Assembly: GCA_024305745.1 (NCBI GenBank)
Contig: JAHRBS010000013.1
Span: forward strand, 1,364,001 to 1,428,000
Length of the DNA stretch: 64,000 bases
From: Polyporus tsugae
Taxonomy: Eukaryota; Basidiomycota; Agaricomycetes; Polyporales; Polyporaceae
Reading direction: 5' to 3'
Both the position numbers and the translations under genes were made by a program. The first letter of the stretch is position 1; the number at the start of each line of letters is the position of its first letter. The notes below the pieces were generated by a model. The model ran no database searches. It was not told the DNA's origin and worked only from the letters and a program-made list of their open reading frames with translations. Positions 11,555-23,421 of this stretch are shown here, piece by piece.

Positions 11555-12864
11555 AGCGTTTACGTATAGTATTTCACCTGAAGGAGACCTTCTCCTCAAG
11601 CGGGTCGGTGCGATACACGAGGGAAAGCTCGCTTGTACTGGTACTGGCTCTACCGTTGCCATTATAGATGAGGTCAAGAATAGGGACTAGTAGTCCATTA
11701 TCATTGTGATCCGCGATACAGGAGGCGCCGGAATTCACTAGCACGGCTCGCGGGTGCCGTATCTTCTTAACCAACACGACCATGAGCTTTCCGAGAGTAC
11801 AGTATCAGTGACACTACTAAGCACTAGAGGAGAAAGAGTGTCATGCCCCGTTCCTAATCTGGAAAATACGGAAAGCACTGCCGTCTTCAGCAGAAGACCG
11901 AAGAGATCTAGACCGTTTGTGCGACGTTTCTTGATACTTATGGTGCAACGTGTTCACATTTCGTCATCTCCCGAGCACAAGGGCAGTGAAGGTGACCAAT
12001 AGCACATACTTTTCGAGGTCAGCGGTCAAATTTTCCATGAATCTGACAAGGGGCTTGACATTGTCGCCTGTTTGCAGCATGTGTCAACTAAGTACTGACG
12101 TCCGACTCAACTGTACATATGTAGTAGGTGTGCCAGTGCCACGTCGGCGGCTTAGTCGTGATGTCGCCGGTGTCGTTTCTCCACTTACCCCGGCCCTGTC
12201 ACGTCATCACTGCGTGCAGGAATAGAAAATGAAGCTACATACTTATCGGTTCCCATCTCTCAATTTTAAGGCGAGTAGATACGGTAACATACTTACCGGG
12301 CCTCGGCTTGCCACAGGTTGCCACCCATATTTGTCGAGTAAGCCCCTAAACAGTGCGTAACCGATGCTAATAATAGCGTAACACTCGAAAATGGAGTATT
12401 TATTTGTCGCTTAGCGAGTTGAAGACTAGCCGCTACAGTTTGTTCACAGTTCAGCACATGCACATGCACATTGTGTTGGCCCGCGATGACAACGCGCAAT
12501 GTCGAGGTTACAGAATTTTAAATGCATACAGCGGCCTGGTTTGCCGTTTGTGGTGAGTTTGGTTCTCGTTGATCGCTTTCGTAGACCTATACCCGAAAAT
12601 TCACTATCCCCCCAGGCTCGATGCACTGCAACAGTCGCGCCCGATAACACAAATGTGTCGGCCCTGAGGACCGGCAGCTCATTGTACCTAATTCATGCAC
12701 CCGAAATCTACCGATGTCCACTGCCCTGTAAGGGATTCGAGTCTTTGCCAGGAAGTGTCAGCATCGGTATTCGCGATGAACTTCCTCCGGTCGGCCGGTT
12801 TGTGTCGCTGTCAATGATCATCTGTCCCTTCTATCCTCAGTAGAGATAGTGATGGACCTGCATC
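11555..12864. other. spacer between TS-a and TS-b
   Basis: About 1.3 kb. I see no gene and no terpene synthase remnant. Frames of up to 114 codons (12499-12843) show no domain. Confidence 0.4.
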
Positions 12865-12872
12865 TATATAAA
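12865..12872 (+). promoter_or_regulatory. TATA box of TS-b
   Basis: TATATAAA lies 70 bases before the TS-b ATG, followed by a C/A-rich leader. The position matches the box in front of TS-a. Confidence 0.55.
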
Positions 12873-12934
12873 CCACTTCTTGCTGACGTTGATTCAACAG
12901 GCCCTCATCTCCCAAGTGCACCACTACCACCGCA

Positions 12935-14185
12935 ATGCTAGCTACACTCTCCACCTTGCTTTCCGGTGTCTACAATTCTCCAGTACCCACCCCCAAAGTA
13001 TGTGCTCATTCCCCGTATGACGTTGAGTCCGTATTTAATGGAGGGTGCAGGATCCCGAAGACCCACTCGTCGAGGTCAAGGTTCTCATCCGCGACTTTCT
13101 GAATCGCAGCGACTACAAGTCACCTCGAAGTCCTTGCGACCTCGAGCTTCGCACGAAACTCACCGAGGAATTATCCACATGGCCGTCCGATATCAAACCC
13201 ACGCTGGTCGCCAAGATCATGGACGGCAGCTGTGTCTACGCGGAGACCACCTACGGCCATACGACTCACGAACACCGCTACTTCATCGCCCTCTACACGG
13301 CCTGTCTCATGTACGTCGACGATCTCGGCGAGCGCGACTTGGACGCAGTGAAGCGGTTCACGAGTCGCTTCGCCAGAGGAGAGCGGCAACCCGATCCGAT
13401 CCTCCAACGCCTCGCGGAACTACTCGGTCGCGCCCACGACCTGTGGACGCAATTCGGGGCGGACGCGATCGTTGCGGGGACTCTTGACGCTGTATCGGCC
13501 ATGTACATCGAGTTCACCACGCAAGACATGGTGGTGAAGCCGTCGGCAACCCGTTTCCCGTACTACCTGCGCACTAGAGCCGGACTCGGTCCCCCGTACA
13601 TCCACTTCATTTTCATGAATGACTGGCGCGCGACGCCAGAATCGTATCTGCAAGTGCTACCGTGAGTGCCCCTCCACTTGTACATCCCCTTCTTCCGCTT
13701 GACGTGCACTATGTCAGATACATGGAACACTGGACGCTAGGCACCAAGTGCGTGTACCATTAGTCTGCTGATATAGTGAGAGGTTGTCTGACAGTCCATC
13801 GCCGCGGGATTTCACAGTGACATGTGCGTATTTCGTCATCGATGTCTGGCAAGTCACGCGCTGACCATTGTGCAGACTCTCCTTCTACAAGGAGGAACTC
13901 GCCGGGGAGACCAACAACTACGTCCACCTCCGGTCTAGTGCCGAGGAGATCCCTGCGGCGAACATCCTACGTCATCTGGTCGAGGAAGTCTTAGAATCAG
14001 CGAACAGGATACGCACACTCACGTCTGAGGATCCGGAGCTTGCGGCTTTGTGGCAAAGATACCTGCAGGTTCGTAGCGCCGGACAACCTGTCTCCCATCA
14101 CCTCACCCTTCCTCCCTAGGGATATCTCGAGTTTTCCCTCAAGGCCAAGCGTTACCGCCTTGCAGAGTTGGGCTATCGGCCTTGA
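12935..14185 (+). CDS. TRI5-family sesquiterpene synthase (TS-b)
   Basis: Second intact trichodiene-synthase-like class I terpene cyclase of the array; product unknown. Six exons: 12935-12997, 13051-13661, 13718-13747, 13818-13823, 13876-14068 and 14120-14185, giving 322 residues. The Asp-rich motif is YVDDLGERD, the only copy whose fifth position is acidic (DDLGE). The NDxxSxxxE motif is assembled as NDILSFYKE from a 30-nt exon, the 6-nt exon TGACAT and a 193-nt exon, exactly the lengths seen in TS-a and TS-d. The C-terminal segment GYLEFSLK is followed by the RY pair in KRYRL. Preceding exons cover the usual helices, including THEHRYFIALYTACLMYV. With an acidic DDxxE and intact NSE triad it is the best candidate for a conventional active enzyme. 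The start is the first ATG after a TATA box and a 60-base leader. Confidence 0.87.
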
Positions 14186-15180
14186 CGTGCAAGCTCGAGC
14201 CGAGAGAAGCGAGGGTATAGGTGCACAGCCGGACGATCTCTGATATGTGCACGTCTCCGACATGCCAGTTCTCGGACACCATCCAGCAAGTTTTTGTAAG
14301 CCTTTTGCTAAGCAAAGAACAAATGTTTCGTGTAATATACTTCATGACTTCATGTCTTGTCCTCAGGCTCTTCGCTTCCGGCCTTCTTTTGCAAGCCACC
14401 CCACCCATCTTTGGCAAGACCACTGACAATAACAACCCTTCTCCTCTCACTACGCGGTACATGGCGCCCCGGCAATTGAAGGCAATAAGCGCACCACTGC
14501 ACAAGGCCGGGTTTGACTGGGGTTCGATTCCCCTGCATCGAGGTTCAAGAGTTCATCTAATCGCGACTCCGTCACGGATCCGCCAACAAATCGTCTCAAA
14601 ATCTCTCACTGAATCGCTCGTCGAAGCGTTATAGTATCTGACTAACTCAAATTCAGTCCATCACCTCGCCACAGCGTCTCAATCATAGCGTTCGAGCTTA
14701 CAGATGATCAGACTCACTGGTATTTTCCCAAGGAATGACCATAATGGCAAAGCTTGAGCTTCATGTTACCTGTCGCCATGTCGCCTTCAGCTTCGTGTGC
14801 GAGCATATAACTGCCCGGCATCCCTCAACGGACCGGTCCTCACAGCACCTCCATTATCCACAGACCCTACGTGAGGATAATTTCTACAACTTCTCTGCCG
14901 GCTTTACTATGCTCACATGGCGATCATCAGGACTTCAAGTTGCCCCATCCTCATGGACCCTGCTTCTCTGGACAAACCCACTCTCAACAGCGTGCGTTGA
15001 CATCTCTTCATCCACAGGTTTATTTGATTAACCGTTTCACACCGTATGCCAACAGGCTGATTATGGCGCCGTGAGCAGGCAAAATGAAGTCTGAGAGATC
15101 TTGCGAGATTTCTTAGAACGCAGTCTGACTACTATAGGTAACGATTTCCGACCCCCCCGTACCCATCACAGTCGCAAACT
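14186..15180. other. spacer between TS-b and TS-c
   Basis: About 1 kb with no clear gene. The 5' exon expected for TS-c is not recognisable here, although 14735-15060 occupies that position. A tRNA T-arm-like string occurs near 14519-14535 but has no matching acceptor stem. Confidence 0.4.
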
Positions 15181-15637
15181 CTACCAACTTGAAGACGTCT
15201 CCTGAAAAGTCGCGGACTTCATCGAGGCAGCCGGGGATGATCCGAACTTCATTCAGAAGTTCTCGGTCACCGGCTGCGACCTGGCCGAAATCATCTATGG
15301 ACACACCAGTCACGAACATCAACACTACATCGCTCTTTACGCGGCTCGCATCCTCTATGTCGGTGACCTCGGCAGCAGGCACCTCGAAGCGGTCGCTCAG
15401 TTCTCTCGTCGCTTCGCAACCGGGGGAAAGCAGCTCAACCCGGCCCTGGACGTCCTCACCGACCTTCTGAGGCAGTCTTACGACTTGTGGCCCAAAGTCG
15501 GAGCTGATGCAATCATATCTGGCACTCTGGCGGCCGTTGCGGCCATGTATATCGAATGCACGACGGGCGACGGTACTCTAGCCTTTCATGTGAAGACGCA
15601 GCGATACCGGCTCGGGGACTTCAAGGCACTATTTTAA
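15181..15637 (+). pseudogene. terpene synthase remnant (TS-c)
   Basis: This is a truncated relative of TS-d. One frame reads VADFIEAAGDDPNFIQKF, then GHTSHEHQHYIALY, then LNPALDVLTDLLRQSYDLWP and GADAIISGTL, nearly the same as TS-d. Three lesions are visible. There is an in-frame TGA near 15206, where TS-d has an Arg codon. The Asp-rich motif reads YVGDLG, with the first Asp replaced by Gly. After TTGD near 15571 the frame jumps directly to the C-terminal segment GTLAFHVKTQRYRL, so everything between, including the NDxxSxxxE site, the 6-nt exon and several introns, has been deleted. The frame ends at TAA 15635-15637. No credible start or first exon is present. It cannot encode an active cyclase; whether it is transcribed is unknown. 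Confidence 0.85.
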
Positions 15638-16738
15638 GGCGATCCGAGAGTTGCGGTGTCATAATTGTGGTGACTATGACGAATAGTGGAATTTCCTACC
15701 AGAACGTTTTTGCCCATATGATTCACCTCGTATGCACCGAATGTTATCGTCGATATGCATACTATGCTGTAGACTGTAGTAGACACAATATACACATGTA
15801 CTAACCCGGTGAACTGCCAACCAACCTCAACATTGATTCATCGTGTTCAGTCTCAAGATCGCCCGACGGGCGACACCAAACTCTAATTCCAATTCTTCAC
15901 TTTAACTCCACTGAGGCGCATCTTGTTCACAGACACCTGAGGATGCATGTCGGGTCCATACTGGACATCGAATGTACCGCTCATCGATCGGCCCTAACAG
16001 TATTTGTAACATATGAGCTCTATGACGTTTATGGGGCCGGGGTGTGTAACAAGGTTACCATGTACTTGTAGATGATCACCTGCGTCGAAGCCCCAAAGTA
16101 CGCAAGTTCTGAGATCTGAACGTTAACCTTGACGAAATGTACCTTCCACGCATTTACTACTACCGTCCCACTGGCTCAATTCTCGCAAATGGCTTTAGAA
16201 CAAAGTGGCTATAGAAAGCCTCTAGACTGACATACATTCCGATGGAAGATGAGGACAATAACAATATGTGAACTAGGACGACGAATAGTACATTACTAGC
16301 CTTTTCCCGACGATCCGCCCACCCTGCCCGCAAGCGCAGCGGCGCCAGTCAGTTGCGAACAAACACGGAGAAAACGGAATGGGATGAGAGTGTAAGAGTA
16401 GATGGTAGTGTGAGGGGGGAGGGTAACGGAGTGTACGAAACAATGGAGGTGAGATATGACATAGCTAGATGCTGAGGGATAGACGGCGAGCCGCCCGGAA
16501 GACCGCGTGCATGTCGGAAGCTCAAACGACACCAGTGAAGATGTGAGCATGCGAGTCCGTGAGCACAGAAGGGAGAGAGGAATAGATGGATGGGGATATG
16601 GATGTATGCAAACAACACAAGTACAAGGGGGAGTGCAGTGATGCAGTTTACAAAACGATAACACGAAGTGCAAAGCCAAACGACAATGTAACACGAAGAC
16701 GGACAGGTAAGATACAAAACGTCCACCAAAACGAGGTG
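15638..16738. other. intergenic region after the terpene synthase array
   Basis: About 1.1 kb. The right part is the 3' flank of the RasGEF gene, which runs on the minus strand. Minus frames at 16296-16787 are rich in Ser, Leu and Cys without domain signs and look like untranslated sequence. Confidence 0.4.
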
Positions 16739-19700
16739 CTATGAAGCCGGGGCAGCGGGCATGGACTGCTGTGATCGGCTCGCCCATGCGAAGAGCTGTC
16801 GGGGCACGTCGCTGCTCGGAGGCGGCTCTGCCGATTGCTTCGGCTCGACGAGAAGACTGCGGCGGTAGAGATCTTGCAGGTCGCCCTGCCGCTGAGACTT
16901 TTCGAAGGCATCCCGAAGGTACAGCTGGACCTCAGGGATCTCCTTTAGGTTGTATGGGACCTGGAAACGTTGCATATCTACAGACGGCGACATGAGCGAC
17001 ACACCGAAGGGGAGACAACATAGAAGACTGCCATACCTTGTACGATACGGGCGAGCTTGTGGTACTTGTTGAAGTTGAGCAGTTTCTTGTCGAGCGACTT
17101 CGGAGATGTGCGGTGTGAAGGGTTGCCCTCACGGCAGAAGGTTATGTCTGTCAAGTATAGACCTACGCCACGAGCATGACTCAGCACGAAACCCGACCCA
17201 GCGGAGTGGCGCACAACTCACCGAGGAATGGGACAGCAGGCGGCGCAGTATTTCGCAGCCGCGACCGGTATTCGTGGTAGTTCCGCGCGTGGTCAGCCAG
17301 CTTTCGGAGCGCCTCCAGCTGAAGCTTGCTCTTCTGCGACAGACCCTGGATGTGACGTCATATTGAGTATTCAACTCGGGTCGCTCGAATTTATACATGG
17401 AGGAACTCACCGTCCAAGTCTGGTGCAGCCTCGCGATCGTCGACGAGTCAAGCGCGGCAAGGATCGAGCGCGGCGTCGAGTAATTCCTCAGCGAGACACA
17501 CCGATCAGCGAGCTTGATGAAGAACTTGACCAGCGCCGTCCGCCTCTTCGTGTCCGGCTCGTTCAGGATGCTCTCCGCCACCCAGCCCGTGACCGCCGTG
17601 CTGAGCGACGTTACCCCCTTCACGTTCCCGTTCCGGACCACGCCGTCCTTCGTCTTTGCGCCGTGACTGCCCGTCTCGAGCACCTCCTCGGGCTGGATCG
17701 CGCAGTATAGGAAGCACTCCATGACCGTCATCTGCCGTGCAAGCTCGAGCGGGTCGAAGTCCGTCACCGCGACCGCCGCGAAGTTCCTCGCGCGCAGCGC
17801 CGACAGCACCGCCTTCGTCATGATCGGCCTCGGGACCTCCGAAATGGGTCCGGGCAGCGTCGGTGGGTTGAGCGGCATCCCCGCGTCGCGCATCCTGTCG
17901 CGGTCCGCGCGCGGGCTGAGCGTGTCCCCGCTGCCCGCGGCGACGCGCTGGTGGACGAGCTCGAGGATGCGCTGCGACGGCCCGGGGAACATCGCCGCGA
18001 GCGCATCCTTGATGAACGAGACGAGCGTCGGGACGACCGGCGCGTCCGTCGCGTGCCGCCAGTACGTCTCGACCCACGTCTTGATGAAGTTGCTCACGCG
18101 CAACCGGACAGGCAGGCCCTTGCGCTGCTGCCACAGGCGCAGGTCGGCGTCCAAGAGCCCGGGCGGCGGGAGAATGTTGTAGCGCGCGATTACTGAGTCC
18201 AGGAGCTCCGCGGGGGTTGTGAACAGGCGGAACGTCATGAAGAACACGGCCGCGAATGGTGGCTCGACGAGCGCGTCGTGCGGCGTCATGCGTTCCACGA
18301 GCGCCTCGAGCGTCGCGCCAACGAGCTGTCCGTCTGAGTTGTACGCGACGTCTTCGGGCGCATGGTCGTGAGGGAACGTCCACGGTAGCACCGCTGCGCC
18401 AAACGGGTGAGTTCCAGGAATCGCGGGAAGCTCCCCGTTGAGGAGCTGTTGCTCGAATGAGGTCGTGCTTGGTGCAGCGCCGTGGCGTTGGCTTCCCTCC
18501 CACGTCGTCCTGTCGTCCTCCGTAGGCGCATACGAGTTCAATGACATCGCGTCCGACCTCAGCGTCACCCTGTCCAGCGACGGACGCGGCTCCGGCAGCG
18601 CCTTCTCCGCGAGAATGGGGGGGACGACACTGGGTGTGACCGGCGTAGGGAGTTCGCTCTCCACACCACCCTCCGTTTCTGCCTCTGCCTCCACGTCCGC
18701 GCCAGGCGACAGAGTGGGCGAAGGCGGTTGCTCGATGATCGGGATCGTCGCGTCCGACGTGCCCTTCACCCGCATCGTGTGCTCCGAGTCGTCCACGCCC
18801 TGCGCCTGGATCGTCACGTCCTCCTCCTCCTCCCCGTCCCCGTCGCCCTCCACAAAAAAGCCGTGCATCACCCTCAAGCTGCTCGCCCTCCGTATCCGCG
18901 GCCCGGGCCCAGTGCTCCTCACGCTCATGGCGCTCCGCACGCTCCTCGCGCTCGCCGTCGACGGCCTATGCGCGTGCCCGAACTTCCGTGGGGTGTACAC
19001 CATGACGCCGCTCTCGGAGTCGTGCTCGCCGGGCGTCGGGAGCGTGAACACGAACGGCCGCTCGCCCGTCGCGCGCTGCAAACACTTCTTGACCGCGTTC
19101 ACGCAGTCCGAGCCCGCCTTGAGCGCGTCCGTCGCGCACCTCAACAACTGCTCCTTCTCCGCCTCCTCCGACACGTCCGCCGCTGGGGGCGCCGTCAGCA
19201 GCCGCACCGAGTCCGCGAGCGTGCTCGTGACGTTGTAGAGCCCCTCCTTCGCAGCGCGCAGGCCGTCCGCCTTGGCGGGGGGTATGTCCGGGTGCCGGAG
19301 GACGGCTTCGACGATCGTGAGCAGGCGGCAAACCATGTCGACGACCTCGCGCACGAGATCGTACATGTGGCCCGTGCTCGACGCGTGCGAGTTGCGGGAG
19401 TGCGAGTGGGCGTGCCCGATGAACGCCGCGATCGTCGAGAGGAAGTTGTCGTGCGTGTGCCGCAGCGCGTCCATGACCTGCGCCGTCGTCGCGGGCCCGG
19501 ATGGGAAGACCGGTGTGGCGGGCGTGCCGACCGAGTCGCTTGAGAAAGATGAAGATGACGAGTCGCTGCTAATCGAGTCCTGCGCGGGTCGATGTTGCCG
19601 TGGGGTGCCCTCGCTGAACGTCCGACGGCTGGGCGAGGTGAGCTGCTGCTCGGACAGTTTCCGCTGAGCCACTTTGAAGTTCCCGACGGGCATAGGCGGA

Positions 19701-21727
19701 TAGTCTGCTCCCATAGCAGCGCGCTTCGACATCTTGAGATCGCCCAAGCTCTTTGGCCTTGAGGGGGTGTTCGCAGCGTCCGTATTTCGCCTTGCTCTCA
19801 TGGCGATGCCGTTGGCAGTCCGGCCGGGGGTGGCAAAGTCGTCCTCGCTCATCTCGCCTTGGCTCAGGGCTCCATTGCGTGAGTCCCAGCGCCCGTCCAG
19901 GTGCAACTGTGAGGACTCGGGATCTCTGCGCGCGGCGGCCGAAGGGAGGTTCACGCCGCACTGAACGGCGACAGCGAGGAAGCCACGTACGTGCGCGAAC
20001 AACTGCCCCGCGAGGCGGACCATCGCCTGGATCTCCATGTCGCGCGTCTCCTCCGGGACGATTGCATCGTCGGACGCGCGCTTCGCTTGGGAGACGAGGG
20101 AGGCGAGGTCGGAGAGGATGCGCTTGCGCTCCTGCGCAAGCACGCCGTGCTGCTTGAGTATTGGAGCGTCGCGCGAGAGGCAGCCGATCTCCGAAAGGAG
20201 GGCACGGACGCAGGATATGATACAGGCGGTCGCGGGCTGGAAGTGGTGCACACGGTTCATGCGTACCGCGTTTTGGAGGAGAGAGAGGGCGCGGAGGAGG
20301 GGGATCATGAGTTGAGGGCAATACATGTCGATGGTGGGGCCAAACGAGTCCGCCGCCGTTGGTCGGTGGTCGTTGCGTGCGAATGCGGATTTGCCGTTCC
20401 GAGAGGTGTTGCTTGCCCACGAGGTGGTCGAGGAGACGGAGAGATTTTGTTTGTGCCCGAGGCGAGGGTTCTAGATGGCATGGCACCCGTTGTCAGTATT
20501 TTTGAACTCGTGAAGTGACAACAATTCCTAGAACACTTCGAGCAGCAGTGCAAGTAAAGTTCGACTGTAACGACCCGACGCCGCCGCTGTGGCGCAATTC
20601 CGGATGAGAAGCTGACAGAAACACGATAAAATGACATGCACGCTCGTCCATGATTCACAGCCGACGTAGGATTCCCGGGCGGTTGCGTGTTTAAACGTTC
20701 CAGCAAGGTAGTTATAGTGTTGTACGTTGGAGGCGCCATGTCTTACATATGTGCTAGAGACTGACATTGGCCCTCAGAACTCGCTTAGACGACTGCTGAA
20801 AAGCGGGACGCAACCAAACGGGGCCGGACATGATCGATGGTCAATTGCTACCCTCAAGCTCCGGGCGAACGCATCTGCAAAGGTTGTGATCCATAACGAC
20901 GAGATCAAACTTCGCGACTGTAATAGCAGGTGTATACGCCGAAACGCGCACACGGCTTGTACCTTGTGCGCGTGGAGCATGACATTCACAGCGAACCGAT
21001 CATCGACGCCTTTTCCAAATACCCGATACCTTTACTGACAGCAACACAAATGACAGAAATCTCAGCAGACAGAAGAAGGGAAGAATGACGACGATGAAAC
21101 CGATTGAACGAGACGAGAAGGAAAGAATGCAAAAGAGACATGGGGACGCACCGTTTTCCCGGGAAGCTCCTCGTCTGTTAAGAGGCCGACCTCGGAGGTG
21201 ACATAGTTGCTGGGGAACCAACCTCTTCTGCCCTCTAACTCGCCATCCCACCAGCCGCTAGAGTCGCGATTGAGGACGTGGATGACCTGACCTGCGCGGA
21301 AGCTGAGACAGGTTACATTAGGCTGCTGGGGAGCGAAGTCATGCATGGCAAGGACGTATTCGTCGGTGTTTCCGATGGCCTCGTCTTCGGAACCGGAATC
21401 GATTGTATGCCATGCGGACGAGGGACCTGGACGGGACGAGGCCGATGGTGATGCAGGAGTGGTGGGGATAGAACGGTAGGCGGAGTGGGCGGAGAGGTGT
21501 GACGCGCTAGAAGGAGCACGAGAAGTGATAGAGATGGCAGAGACGGCGGAGGAGGAGGATGCGGAGGAGGGAGTGCGGATGCGACCGATGGAACTGGTGC
21601 TGCCAGTGGAAGCAGGAGTGGGGAGAGGACGTGGGCTGAGGCCATCGCGGGAGGAGTGAGTTCGGCGGGATGAAGGGCCAGCAGAGGCGATGGAAGTGTC
21701 AATCCTAAGGTGAGTTGCGATAGGCAT
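16739..21727 (-). CDS. CDC25: SH3 + RasGEF protein (Cdc25-type Ras exchange factor)
   Basis: Guanine nucleotide exchange factor that loads GTP on Ras at the plasma membrane, feeding cAMP/MAPK signalling. The first exon (21727 down to about 21155) has a Ser/Thr/Pro-rich leader and an SH3 domain: YVLAMHDFAPQ at the start, then WWDGELEGRRGWFPSNYV. A very large exon begins near 20470 and runs to about 17410. It has an N-terminal helical region, a Ser-rich linker, the RasGEF_N module (LVGATLEALVERMTPHDA onward) and the catalytic RasGEF module (FDPLELARQMTVMECFLY, then FFIKLADRCVSLRNYST). Three small exons finish it: AGLSQ/KSKLQLEALR type, LYLTDITFCREGNPSH, and the C-terminal YNLKEIPEVQLYLRDAF. Stop is TAG at 16739-16741. 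The gap of about 685 bases between the SH3 exon and the large exon is unusual and may hide an exon or an insertion. The start was chosen at 21727 because the upstream frame looks like leader. Confidence 0.8.
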
Positions 21728-23421
21728 TCCGCATTCGCAAGGCTGGGGACGGTTGAGTAGTGATGGAGGAGTCGATACCGATGGAGGGACTGGTCGTATG
21801 TTGAGCGTCGGAGTGAAGAGTCGAAAGCAATGCGAAAGCGGGCGAAGAGAGAGAGAGAGAGAATGGGCTGAGCAAGCGAGGACTAGCGGAATGGTCAAGG
21901 GAAGAGTAGCCGTGAAGGTCGTGAAATAAGGATGGCGGTGACAGAGGGCCCCGAGGAGAGGGGGGGGAGGGAAGCAGTCCGCCGGGAAGAGGGTCGGGAG
22001 TCGGGGAAGAGGGCGAGGGTGCACAGAGTCGAGTTGCGGACGGCGGACGCAAGAACCGTGAACGTTCACGCGAGGACGTCCGTGCAGACGACTACAGTAC
22101 TCACTAGTTCGGATTCAGTCACGCCCGCGTTACATGCCTGTGACCCTCGCGTCGCGTGCGCCACCCCGCGGCCTCCAACCTGGGGCTGTGCTGTGCTCCA
22201 CACAAGCTGCTGCTTGTAAGTACTTATCACAACCCTCACTCGCCCTCCATTTCTTCTACGCCTGCAACGCACCAACGATGCACCCCGTTTTCACCAAACT
22301 TTACCCTCCTTTTTGCCTCCCAATCTCCTCCGCACCAATCCAATGCCATGGTCCCAAATCCGGACGGCCCCGCGCGCTAGGACTTATACGGATAACCGGG
22401 CAACATCAACATGCCTCGACCAGCGACCTCGCCGCCCTTCCACAAGCTCGCACACCGTGCTGTGGTCACGGGGAGGCACTCACCGCACGGGACCATCTCA
22501 TCCAGCATGGCGCATAAATACCGCATATACTATCAAACCACCGTCACTGAAATACACACATTAATGATGCTAGCGCTAAGCTTGACCGTGACTTCGACGG
22601 TCGTAGCTGCTCGTAAGTAGGCGCATATTGGGCACGTATCCCTCTGACAATCACTTTTGACAACTTACGCGGCGAAACACGACCCGCTGGGCAGTAGCCG
22701 CACCTTTTTTGTCCGTTCAGAATTCCTGCATGGTTCGAGTATACCCATCAAGCCTTCCCGGTAGCATGAACTTGTCCTCTCCAGGACTAGTACTGGGTCT
22801 CACTTTTTCGGCGTCCTCGGAGATGGGGTCCTTCCTGACAGACTAGTATTTGCTTCAGCCTTCCATACGTCATCTACTTACCCCGGAAGGATTAGCGTGG
22901 GTAGAGCACGATGGCCGATATTCAACACACAGCCTACTCTCGAACGAGATTCAATGAAGTAATTATATGTACTATTAATCTCAGTCCATGACTCCATCCG
23001 CAAGCATGATCTCGTCTTCTTTCCTGCGCTCTCACAATACTTACGGTCATGTTGGCGAGGTCGTCGTTGATTCAAGCTCACTAGCACTCCCCATAGTTCC
23101 CGTCTAACAGCGATGTCCGTTCGCTTGCAATACAACAATTGGCCCGGCCATCGATCCGCCTTATCGTGTTCGACATGCATCCTAGCCTCCTCAAGCTCAA
23201 GCGCTCACCGTTATCGCTAGCGCTCGAGGACAGACCTTCGTCAGCTTGCACCGTTATCATGGTACCTGGTTCTCCGTCTCTCTCTCATACCCTCTTACGC
23301 GACCTAACGCAAAGCGAGCAGTCTCAGGGATATTAGTCTCCGCACTTTGGGTTTCTCCAGAATCCAGACTGCCGCTCTCGGCCACTCCTCCTTCAGCTTG
23401 CGCACGTGATATAACGAACCC
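21728..23421. other. intergenic region between RasGEF and NiCoT genes
   Basis: About 1.7 kb between two divergent genes. It contains a (GA)n run near 21845-21861 in the RasGEF leader. Near 22564-22611 a short frame starting MMLALSLTVTSTVVAAR, followed by a GTAAGT donor-like site, resembles the start of a secreted protein, but I cannot find a continuation. Nothing else is recognisable. Confidence 0.4.
21845..21861. repeat. GA dinucleotide microsatellite
   Basis: A run of about eight GA units lies in the presumed 5' leader of the RasGEF gene (CT repeats on the transcribed strand). C/T-rich leaders are common in fungal genes. Confidence 0.6.

Noticed and set aside
14500..14545. A tRNA T-arm-like string GGGTTCGATTCCCC
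   Set aside because: No acceptor stem, D arm or anticodon arm could be paired around it, so it is not called as a tRNA. It may be chance or a tRNA-derived repeat relic.
17505..18503. Long minus frame of 332 codons within the Ras exchange factor gene
   Set aside because: It is an alternative frame of the RasGEF exon and has Arg/Ala-rich random composition; the real frame carries the RasGEF domains.
18728..19543. Plus-strand frame of 271 codons opposite the Ras exchange factor
   Set aside because: It is an antisense shadow of the coding exon, Arg/His/Val-rich with no domain.
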